Shown here piece after piece: positions 1 to 6,311 of a DNA stretch of 12,675 bases; position 1 is the stretch's first letter, and each line of letters opens with the position of its first letter. Both the position numbers and the translations under genes were made by a program. Source of the DNA: JASFEQ01 sp050122535. Lineage in GTDB: Bacteria > Desulfobacterota > DSM-4660 > Desulfatiglandales > HGW-15. Under the pieces are notes generated by a model that worked only from the letters and a program-made list of their open reading frames with translations, was not told the origin of the DNA and searched no databases. The stretch spans positions 1 through 12,675 of the forward strand of contig JASFIT010000089.1 of NCBI GenBank assembly GCA_050122535.1. The letters run 5' to 3'.

Positions 1-549
<549 letters not shown>

Positions 550-667
550 AACACCAGTCTCCTCAAAAAAGCTTGTTGCGGATTTTCTTGAATCGAGAAG
601 ATCCCTCATTCAACAGCACCTGAAAGGGGACTCGGGTTCCCGCATAACCCAAAAACACACCGGTCTC

Positions 668-3157
668 TTGGACCGGTTTATTCGTTCTTTGTTCCTTAGT
701 GCCGGATTTGGAGGAAAACTCGAGGAAATAAAATGGGAGCGAATCGCCCTGGTCGCTCTCGGGAGTTATGGTCGGCGCGAACTTTGTCTCGGTTCTGACA
801 TCGACCTGATGGTCGTCTATCGGGGCAGCCTCTCCCCCGAAATGAAGGAGATTGTCCTTCGAGGGCTTTATCCCCTCTGGGATGCCGATCTAGAGGTGGG
901 ATACAATATTGTGACAATACAAGAGTGTATCCACCTTGCTATGAATGACTTCAGGGCCTTGACTTCGGTCATGGATGCCCGTTTTCTTCTCGGTTCCCGA
1001 GCCTTCTACCGCCAATTCCAAGAAGCTTTTTGGTCCAGGATTGAGCGAGAAAAAGGCTCCCTACTCAAACAGTTTCTAGTCGCTAAACAAAAAAGAGAAG
1101 AGAAGTATGAGAGTCAGAGCTACTTCGTAGAACCTGATATTAAAGAGGGTCTCGGGGGCCTCAGGGATCTACACTTCATGTCCTGGATGGCCAGGATATA
1201 CTTCAAGTCCAGGCGTCTTAGCCAAATTAAGCGATACCCGGTTTTCTCCCATTTTGATCTACACAAACTTGGTTATTCCAAAGGCTTTCTCCTCAAGGTA
1301 AGAAACCACCTCCACCACCTGGCTAACGGTCGAAAACAGGACCTTCTTCTTCTCTCCTTTCAAAAGGAGATATCTCATACCTTGGGCTACAAGGATGGAC
1401 CTCATGAAACGGGGCCAGAACGATTCATGAGAAGTCTCTACCTCCATCTCAATCGAATTCGATTCAGGTACGAAGAATTCTACGTAAAAGTTTTGGATAT
1501 CATCGATCCTAGGCCGATCGAACCCCCATCCGCACGCCTACCGCTGGGGTTGCAAATGATGAAGGGGAACATTGTTCTCAAAAAGGAAGGCCTTTTGCAA
1601 CAAGACCCTTTATTGATTCTCAGGGCATTCAATGAGGCGAACCGGCAAGGCCTTTTTCTCGGCTCAGGATTCATCTGGGAAGCAAGCAAAATAATTAAGA
1701 CAGAGGGTGAGTCGCTTTTAGGGATGCCGGGGGCGAAGGAGCTCTTTCTCCATATCATTTTGAAGCCCAGGAATCCAAAGATCCTCAGACTCGCCTTAAA
1801 CATGGGATTGATCGGCCTATTCATACCGGAGTTCAAGAAAATCAGAAACCTTGCTCAGTTCGATTATTATCATGTGGAGACCGTAGACCTCCATTCCGTG
1901 AAAACCTTGCAGGTGATTAATGAGATTTCAATAGGGGCCCATGATGATCGATGGCCGTTGTTTCAAAAGATCTACAGTGAATTAGAAAAACCAGATTTGC
2001 TTTTCCTTGCAGGTCTTCTTCATGACATCGGGAAAGGTTACTCTGGAGATCATGCCGAGAGAGGTGCCCAGTTGGTCCCGCGGATCCTAAGGAGGTTGGG
2101 CATAAATGGTCGGGCTTCTGAAGTGGTCTCGCTTCTGGTCAGACATCATCTCCTCATGGTACGTGTTTCTCAGCGGAGAGATCTCAATGAGGAGAAGACC
2201 TCTGTTCAGGTTGCGCAAACAATACAATACATGGAGCCCCTAAGATTACTTTTCTTGCTGGCCGTTGCGGATAGCATCGCCACCGGTCCCCTGGCCCATA
2301 GTGAATGGAAGATCATGCTCATTATTGAATTGTTCTTTAAAGTGAGCCATATTCTGGAAAGGGGGATACTCGCCTCACCAGATGCAACAAAAAGGCTAGA
2401 GGGTACCAGGAGAAAATTGAGCGTGCGGTTGAAGCCTGAATTTCCAAGCGAAAATATCCAGGATCTCATGGATCAGGTCTCCACCCGGTACTTTCTGAGC
2501 AACCCCTTAGAGGACATGGCAGAGCACTTTCGCCTTGCCTTGACCATGGGCAAGGAAAAGCTCTCATGGACTTTGCAGAAGTTGAAAGATGCCCCCGTGA
2601 CCAGAGTCATTTTGTGTACACATGATATGCCCGGCCTTTTCAGTAAAATGGTGGGTGTCTTTGCGCTCAACAACATCAAGGTCCTATCGGCTAACATCTT
2701 TACCCTGAAAAATGGACTTGCCTTTGATGTGTATGAAGTGACCAATCCCCTGGATCCCTATCGCGAAGAGAAGATGTGGAACAAGATCCATGATGAAGCT
2801 TTGCGGGTTATTGAAAATCAATTTCCGCTGGACGAATTGATAAGTAAAAAGGAAAGACAGGGTTTTTCTTTGGGTGAGGGTTATGGTTCCCTGCCCAAAA
2901 AGGTAAAGATTGACAACGAAGCCTCTGATTTCTTCACCATCGTCGAAGTGAGTGCTGGCGATCGGATCGGGCTACTCTATGACCTGGCAAAGGAAGTCTT
3001 CTCCTTGGGCCTTGACATCCGGTTCGCGAGGGTGAATGCTGACAAGGAAAGAATGAACGGTGTTTTTTATTTGCGGGATGCGGGCGGAGAGAAAATCTTG
3101 GAGGACGAGCAGATTCAAAAAATAAAACAGACGATCATGTCTGCCATAGAGTTATAG
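668..3157 (+). CDS. glnD: Bifunctional [protein-PII] uridylyltransferase / uridylyl-removing enzyme
   Basis: GlnD is the glutamine sensor that adds UMP to PII when glutamine is low and removes it when glutamine is high. Numbering from TTG 668 (829 residues), the sequence shows the nucleotidyltransferase motif GSYGRRELCLGSDID at 32-46, the conserved EPDIKEGLGGLRDLH segment, the HD phosphohydrolase motif at His452-Asp453 (LLHDIGKGYSGDH), and two C-terminal ACT domains at about 643-720 and 754-829 that would bind glutamine. The start is uncertain. TTG 668 is the first conventional start codon but has no Shine-Dalgarno sequence. The same frame is open upstream through about 548 and encodes ESRRSLIQQHLKGDSG and LLDRF, typical of the helical GlnD N-terminus. 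The true start therefore probably lies near or inside the end of glnB, where AGGAGAGGAGG (522-532) would be the ribosome binding site, but no ATG, GTG or TTG lies in frame there. Confidence 0.92.
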   Translation: MDRFIRSLFLSAGFGGKLEEIKWERIALVALGSYGRRELCLGSDIDLMVVYRGSLSPEMKEIVLRGLYPLWDADLEVGYNIVTIQECIHLAMNDFRALTSVMDARFLLGSRAFYRQFQEAFWSRIEREKGSLLKQFLVAKQKREEKYESQSYFVEPDIKEGLGGLRDLHFMSWMARIYFKSRRLSQIKRYPVFSHFDLHKLGYSKGFLLKVRNHLHHLANGRKQDLLLLSFQKEISHTLGYKDGPHETGPERFMRSLYLHLNRIRFRYEEFYVKVLDIIDPRPIEPPSARLPLGLQMMKGNIVLKKEGLLQQDPLLILRAFNEANRQGLFLGSGFIWEASKIIKTEGESLLGMPGAKELFLHIILKPRNPKILRLALNMGLIGLFIPEFKKIRNLAQFDYYHVETVDLHSVKTLQVINEISIGAHDDRWPLFQKIYSELEKPDLLFLAGLLHDIGKGYSGDHAERGAQLVPRILRRLGINGRASEVVSLLVRHHLLMVRVSQRRDLNEEKTSVQVAQTIQYMEPLRLLFLLAVADSIATGPLAHSEWKIMLIIELFFKVSHILERGILASPDATKRLEGTRRKLSVRLKPEFPSENIQDLMDQVSTRYFLSNPLEDMAEHFRLALTMGKEKLSWTLQKLKDAPVTRVILCTHDMPGLFSKMVGVFALNNIKVLSANIFTLKNGLAFDVYEVTNPLDPYREEKMWNKIHDEALRVIENQFPLDELISKKERQGFSLGEGYGSLPKKVKIDNEASDFFTIVEVSAGDRIGLLYDLAKEVFSLGLDIRFARVNADKERMNGVFYLRDAGGEKILEDEQIQKIKQTIMSAIEL

Positions 3158-3210
3158 AACAATGCTTTGTTTAGCACATATGCAATGCAAGGTCAGATTT
3201 GAAACTTAAG

Positions 3211-3273
3211 CCTACTACTGGTGGCGTGTAGGTGGGCACCCTAACCCGGTAGGGTGGGAATTGACTCCCGACC
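3211..3273 (+). promoter_or_regulatory. Structured 5' leader of the KaiC-like/HTH/cupin regulator gene
   Basis: Three short inverted repeats are packed into the intergenic region: CCTAC (3211-3215) with GTAGG (3228-3232); ACCCTA (3238-3243) with TAGGGT (3250-3255), loop ACCCGG; and GGTGGGA (3253-3259) with TCCC-G-ACC (3266-3273), one bulged G. The second and third share bases 3253-3255, so they are partly mutually exclusive, as in a switching leader. The next gene starts 27 bases further on, after AGGAG. I could not match it to a riboswitch class. It may simply be a protein-binding region or part of the glnD 3' end. Confidence 0.3.
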
Positions 3274-3300
3274 GCGACGAGCCCTATTGAGGAGAAGAAG

Positions 3301-4599
3301 ATGACGAAAAGACTAAGAGTAGCTTCTGGAGTGAGCCAACTGGACCGCATCCTTGGAGGCCTTTATATTGGTGATAACGTGGTCTGGCATGACGATGCGG
3401 GCAGTCTGGCATACGTCTTTTGCATGAACTTCATTCTGGCCTCACAGGCGCAAAGCAGACCCCTCATCTATGTCAGCTTTGACCGATCTCCGAGAAACCT
3501 TCTGGAGAACCTGGGAACTTTAGCGGAGAATCCCTATCTCACCATATTGGATTGTTTCACATATGGCAAAGGGGCGGGCTCTGAGGTCTTCCTCAAATTC
3601 TATGAAGATAAGGAATCTGATTGGCCCTGCAATATTGTCAGGGTTGATGAACCGCGAAAAGAGGATAGGGTCATGGATGCATTTTATGGCATACACGGGA
3701 CGATGGAAGGGGATGTGCGTTTCGTATTTGAAAGTCTCACCGGTATGCAGGAACTCTGGGGCGGGGAACAGCACATTCTAAACTTTTACACGCACTCCTG
3801 CCCCAGATTGTACGAGCTAAACACCATCGCTTACTGGATCATTGAAAAGCGAGCCCATTCGCCACGGCTCAGGGCCCAGATCAATCAGATTGCCCAGGTG
3901 GCTATCGATTTGTCTGTTAGAAGAGGCGTGACCTCGTTGACCATTCTAAAAGCTGAAAAGCGCAATCTGGATACACCAAACAGACCATACACGTACTGGC
4001 GCAAAGATCTTAACGTTACCTTTGATCTAGAAAGACGAACCACAGGTCGGATTGACTTGGGAATGCGCCTGAAAGAGTTCCGCATAAAGAGGGGATTGTC
4101 CCAGACAGAACTGGCCAAACTTGTAGGTGTGACCCCGAGCACGATCTCTCAGGTGGAGAGCAATCTCATATATCCCTCCCTGCCCGCAGTTCTCAAGATG
4201 GCCGAAGTCCTCTCCGTTGAGGTGAGTTCCTTTTTTCAGGAATCTGTGGATATGAGGGACAGGATTATCTTCCCAGCCGCAGAGGCCTTAGATGTGAAAT
4301 TTCCAGATTTGCCCGAAGGAAGCATAGTTGGCAAACGGATGACCCCGTTAGATTTTGACCTTAAAGCGGAGCCTTACCTCATCGAAATCCTGCCCAATAA
4401 GGACCTTCCCTCCCATTTCTTCATTCACAAAGGTGAAGAGGTGGGCTATTTGTTGTCAGGCAAATTGCAGTTGAAGCTGGAAAAGGCGGTATACACAATC
4501 CGGAGTGGAGACGTGATTTACCTGACCACCGAAATGCCTTCCCAATGGAGAAATCCCGGCCCTGGGGTGGCTAGGCTCGTCTGGATCAAGGTGAAATAA
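3301..4599 (+). CDS. Transcriptional regulator: degenerate KaiC/RecA-like domain + XRE HTH + cupin
   Basis: This 432-residue protein has three parts. Residues 1 to about 245 resemble KaiC/RadA-type RecA-fold proteins (opening VASGVSQLDRILGGLYIGDNVV; Walker B-like strand RFVFESLTGM). The P-loop is lost, however: where GxxGxGKT is expected there is HDDAGSLAY, so ATP binding is doubtful. Residues 255-312 are an XRE-family helix-turn-helix (MRLKEFRIKRGLSQTELA, then VTPSTISQVE). Residues about 365-432 form a small cupin (HFFIHKGEEVGYLLSGKL, then RSGDVIYL), a common ligand-sensing C-terminal domain in MerR/XRE-cupin regulators. The start is ATG 3301, eight bases after AGGAG. It lies alone between glnD and the cysteine-rich gene and faces the minus-strand redox cluster across a terminator. 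DNA binding is well supported; the target and effector are unknown. Confidence 0.85.
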   Translation: MTKRLRVASGVSQLDRILGGLYIGDNVVWHDDAGSLAYVFCMNFILASQAQSRPLIYVSFDRSPRNLLENLGTLAENPYLTILDCFTYGKGAGSEVFLKFYEDKESDWPCNIVRVDEPRKEDRVMDAFYGIHGTMEGDVRFVFESLTGMQELWGGEQHILNFYTHSCPRLYELNTIAYWIIEKRAHSPRLRAQINQIAQVAIDLSVRRGVTSLTILKAEKRNLDTPNRPYTYWRKDLNVTFDLERRTTGRIDLGMRLKEFRIKRGLSQTELAKLVGVTPSTISQVESNLIYPSLPAVLKMAEVLSVEVSSFFQESVDMRDRIIFPAAEALDVKFPDLPEGSIVGKRMTPLDFDLKAEPYLIEILPNKDLPSHFFIHKGEEVGYLLSGKLQLKLEKAVYTIRSGDVIYLTTEMPSQWRNPGPGVARLVWIKVK

Positions 4600-4642
4600 G
4601 GGCACCCCTTGGACAAATATGAGCGGATCCCAATTTTTAAAC

Positions 4643-4671
4643 TTGACAATTAGTTGTACTGATAATATAAG
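4643..4671 (+). promoter_or_regulatory. Sigma70-type promoter of the cysteine-rich protein gene
   Basis: A perfect -35 box TTGACA (4643-4648) is followed by a 17-base spacer and a -10 box TATAAG (4666-4671) in an AT-rich stretch. Transcription would start near 4678, leaving an untranslated leader of about 70 bases before the ATG at 4750. This makes the in-frame GTG at 4684 an unlikely start. Confidence 0.7.
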
Positions 4672-4749
4672 CCTATAAAATTAGTGAAAATAACAAAGCT
4701 AGAATTCAATCCATTTTTTTGTTCAGGAGAAAAAGAAAGGAGTGAGAAG

Positions 4750-5160
4750 ATGGGGAATGGAAAGTCCCGAATGGTTCATGTCCTGGAATTTGGCTGTCAA
4801 GCACCACTAAAATTCTATATGCACTGTAGCGCCTGTCCCCAGTCTGAGGAAGATTGCACGGACCTGATGCTTGGGAAAGAGATTCTAGGGGGTAAAAAGA
4901 AACTCGTCTATAACGGCACAGATTATGTGGAGGGGAGTGTACATGCCAGCTCCTTCAACTGCACGGCCCCCTTACAATATTTCGAGAAGAGCAAAAAGAA
5001 ATGCGGGCATATGGGGCGCTGCCGGGAGGAGGGATTGCTCCTTGCCCTGCTCTCCGGTAAGAGAGGACTGGATTACAGCCAGAAGACAACCATAGAACTT
5101 CCCCGAAAAAAGAGCCCCCAGAAAGTCGAGGAATCTCAAACGGTTGTTGCAGCTTCATGA
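4750..5160 (+). CDS. Small cysteine-rich protein of unknown function
   Basis: I do not recognise this 136-residue protein. It has seven cysteines in the first 95 residues: FGCQ, HCSAC (a CxxC pair), EDC, NCT, KKC and GRC, with histidines close by (YMHC, CGHMGRC). This suggests a metal or Fe-S centre or a zinc-binding fold. The last 35 residues are polar and lysine-rich, ending QTVVAAS. There is no signal peptide or membrane segment. The start ATG 4750 is chosen because AAAGGAG lies at the right distance upstream; in-frame extension to GTG 4684 would almost reach the predicted transcription start. It has its own strong promoter and its own terminator, so it is a monocistronic unit, probably well expressed, between the regulator gene and the selenoprotein cluster. 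Confidence 0.75.
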   Translation: MGNGKSRMVHVLEFGCQAPLKFYMHCSACPQSEEDCTDLMLGKEILGGKKKLVYNGTDYVEGSVHASSFNCTAPLQYFEKSKKKCGHMGRCREEGLLLALLSGKRGLDYSQKTTIELPRKKSPQKVEESQTVVAAS

Positions 5161-5211
5161 GTTATTGATCGTCTATTCCTCCCTCTAACGTTCTCCCTCC
5201 TAAACCATTAC

Positions 5212-5243
5212 AAATCCTGCCAGGAATCTGGCAGGATTTTTTT
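5212..5243 (+). terminator. Intrinsic terminator of the cysteine-rich protein gene
   Basis: A perfect 12-bp stem, AAATCCTGCCAG (5212-5223) with CTGGCAGGATTT (5228-5239), closes a GAAT loop, and the T-run continues to 5243. It lies 52 bases after the stop at 5160. On the minus strand the hairpin is followed by TGTAATGG and not by a T-run, so it acts mainly on plus-strand transcripts. Confidence 0.9.
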
Positions 5244-5290
5244 CTGGTCACGCACAGATCCCCCCTTTTGGCCTCGCCTGCTTGAATACC

Positions 5291-5419
5291 ACACATTCTC
5301 AAACAGAGGTCAGCCTCACGTATGGACTGTTCCTCGCTGAAGGCCAGGTCGACTTCCCTGAAAGTCCTTTTACGCGCCGGAGTCGGGAGACAGGGCGCTG
5401 TGGGCTGAAGGCTGAACAA
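5291..5419 (-). pseudogene. Remnant of the C-terminus of a GltD-like FAD oxidoreductase
   Basis: Just downstream of mvhD, the minus strand encodes ARKRTFREVDLAFSEEQS, then IREADLCLRMCG. This closely follows the tail seen at the C-terminus of GltD-like (glutamate synthase small subunit-like) FAD/NAD(P) oxidoreductases, usually of the form R-x-F-x-E-V-E-L-G-F-[ST]-E-E-x-A-I-x-E-A-x-R-C-L-x-C. The recognisable part spans about 5291-5371. The frame is closed upstream by a TGA at about 5426, and no FAD or NAD(P) domain precedes it because mvhD ends at 5461. Downstream the frame runs through the plus-strand terminator to a TAA at 5162 without further recognisable sequence. It is best read as the leftover of a deleted gene that once followed mvhD. 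A short functional protein is possible but less likely. The rest of 5161-5460 holds only the terminator and a palindrome. Confidence 0.45.
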
Positions 5420-5448
5420 ATCAGGTCAGGAGCCGTTAAAGGTGATTT

Positions 5449-5460
5449 CTCAGATCTGAG
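5449..5460. repeat. 12-bp perfect palindrome next to the mvhD stop
   Basis: CTCAGATCTGAG is a perfect palindrome directly abutting the TAA of mvhD (5461-5463). No T-run follows on either strand, so it is not a typical terminator. Its role is unknown. Confidence 0.5.
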
Positions 5461-6090
5461 TTATGAGCCAATCATGCTTTCCTGCTTTTCCATTTCGCGC
5501 AGGATCGCCGCGTCAAGACCCTCTGACATTTCGGCCTCTATGAGCTCTGCTGAGTAGTCGTTTTTCTGTCTCAAGGCACGGGTGAGCTTTGCGAATCGTG
5601 TGCGCAATTTGACATTAGCAGCTAAAGACAGGGCCATGGAAAGCCTCGACCTGAGTTTTTCGTGAGATATCCTTTCCGTCTCCCCCAATGGACCCAATTC
5701 CTTTATATGATTGGTAAATTTCGTTATGAGTTCCACATAAAGCGGTGCCTCAGCAGCAGAAGCCCAGTCCAGCGCAAACCTATCTGGATGAACCCCTCCC
5801 ATCTTTAGTAGCCTCCGGCTAAAATGGGCAGTGACGATGGCATCAAAATTACCAAACTGGTAATGACATTCCCCCAACTGTCATCCACCCACGAAAACGC
5901 CGTCAGACCCTGTGAGAAAAGCTTCGATGATGAATACCGGGTCCATTCTGCCCGTGCACATGATCCTGATCACTCTGATGTTAGGTGGATATTGAAAACG
6001 GGAAATCCCTGCGGAGTCGGCCGCTGCATAGCAGCACCAGTTGCAGAGGAAGCCCAGTATCTTGGGCTCAAATGATTCCTTGTTGTTCAT
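5461..6090 (-). CDS. MvhD/BamF-like hydrogenase delta subunit homologue, selenoprotein (UGA = Sec70)
   Basis: The 209-residue product is a member of the MvhD (methyl-viologen-reducing hydrogenase delta subunit) family, a [2Fe-2S] protein that passes electrons between a partner oxidoreductase and HdrA. The N-terminal part [18 protein letters not shown] has Cys16, Cys19 and Cys20; a second block is [17 protein letters not shown] with Cys45. The family motif GGCHPGDCHY appears as GG-[UGA]-QLGECHY, with UGA at 5883-5881 (codon 70) replacing the first Cys and Cys75 keeping the spacing. The frame continues without shift on both sides, and a hairpin follows the UGA, so Sec insertion is the best reading. 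A helical C-terminal extension (about residues 130-209) goes beyond the minimal MvhD of about 140 residues and matches the longer BamF-like form. The start ATG 6090 has GAGG just upstream and is preceded by an in-frame TGA. A gene caller that stops at UGA would split it in two. Confidence 0.92.
5848..5864 (-). promoter_or_regulatory. Candidate bacterial SECIS hairpin of the MvhD-like gene
   Basis: In the mRNA, 16 bases after the UGA, AUUACC pairs perfectly with GGUAAU around the loop AGUUU. The loop lies 23-27 bases after the UGA, within the range seen for bacterial SECIS elements (for example E. coli fdhF), and contains GU. Weaker pairing may extend the stem downwards. The bases are also coding, as is normal for bacterial SECIS. 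Confidence 0.6.
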
Positions 6091-6133
6091 GCCTCAATTG
6101 CTCATGGGTTCATCGTTTGTCATTTTCAAAACC

Positions 6134-6256
6134 CACCAGCTGTGCGCATGGTATAGTTAAGCTTCGCTGGTGAAGTGAATATTCACTATACGGCTTGGTA
6201 AAGGAACTCGGTTGTGCCTGCGTGATGCCATGCCCTCACTTCACACCCCTGTGAGG
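6134..6256 (-). repeat. Cluster of inverted repeats between hdrA and mvhD
   Basis: Four inverted repeats lie in 123 bases: CACCAGC (6134-6140) with GCTGGTG (6166-6172); TATAGT (6152-6157) with ACTATA (6185-6190); the 14-bp perfect palindrome AGTGAATATTCACT (6174-6187); and CCTCAC (6234-6239) with GTGAGG (6251-6256), which competes with TCACA-CCCC-TGTGA (6241-6254). They could form alternative intercistronic mRNA structures that stabilise or process the hdrA-mvhD transcript, or be the relic of a small repeat element. The right-hand ones overlap the possible small ORF. Confidence 0.5.
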
Positions 6257-6311
6257 TGTAATCAAAGCCGGGTCCTTTGGGCATCCGGCCCATAGACCCC
6301 GGATTATTCAC
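6186..6311 (-). CDS. Possible 41-residue small protein between hdrA and mvhD
   Basis: A GTG at 6311-6309 follows the hdrA stop (TAG 6314-6312) directly, in the same frame, and opens a 41-codon frame ending in TAG at 6188-6186. An internal ATG at 6293 has GGGG about 5 bases upstream and would give 35 residues. The product starts MGRMPKGPGFDYTSQGC and ends TTEFLYQAV. I recognise no family. Because it lies in phase directly after hdrA, it might be a remnant of a longer hdrA C-terminus, a genuine small subunit, or a chance frame. Its end coincides with a perfect palindrome. Confidence 0.25.
   Translation of the reverse strand: MNNPGSMGRMPKGPGFDYTSQGCEVRAWHHAGTTEFLYQAV

Noticed and set aside
3158..3300. 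Cobalamin, molybdenum-cofactor or c-di-GMP riboswitch in the regulator leader
   Set aside because: Some short strings look similar, but the conserved core boxes of these classes are not present.
5282..5557. A plus-strand ORF of 91 codons downstream of the terminator
   Set aside because: It has no ribosome site, overlaps the end of mvhD on the other strand, and its translation looks like an antisense shadow.
5461..5877. A separate 138-residue ORF starting at TTG 5877
   Set aside because: It is the continuation of the MvhD-like frame two codons after the UGA at 5883-5881; the motif QLGECHY belongs with the upstream GG-U.
6091..6311. A tRNA gene (including tRNA-Sec) in the gap between hdrA and mvhD
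   Set aside because: The inverted repeats do not form a cloverleaf, and no T-arm GGTTC-type sequence or UCA anticodon arm could be placed.
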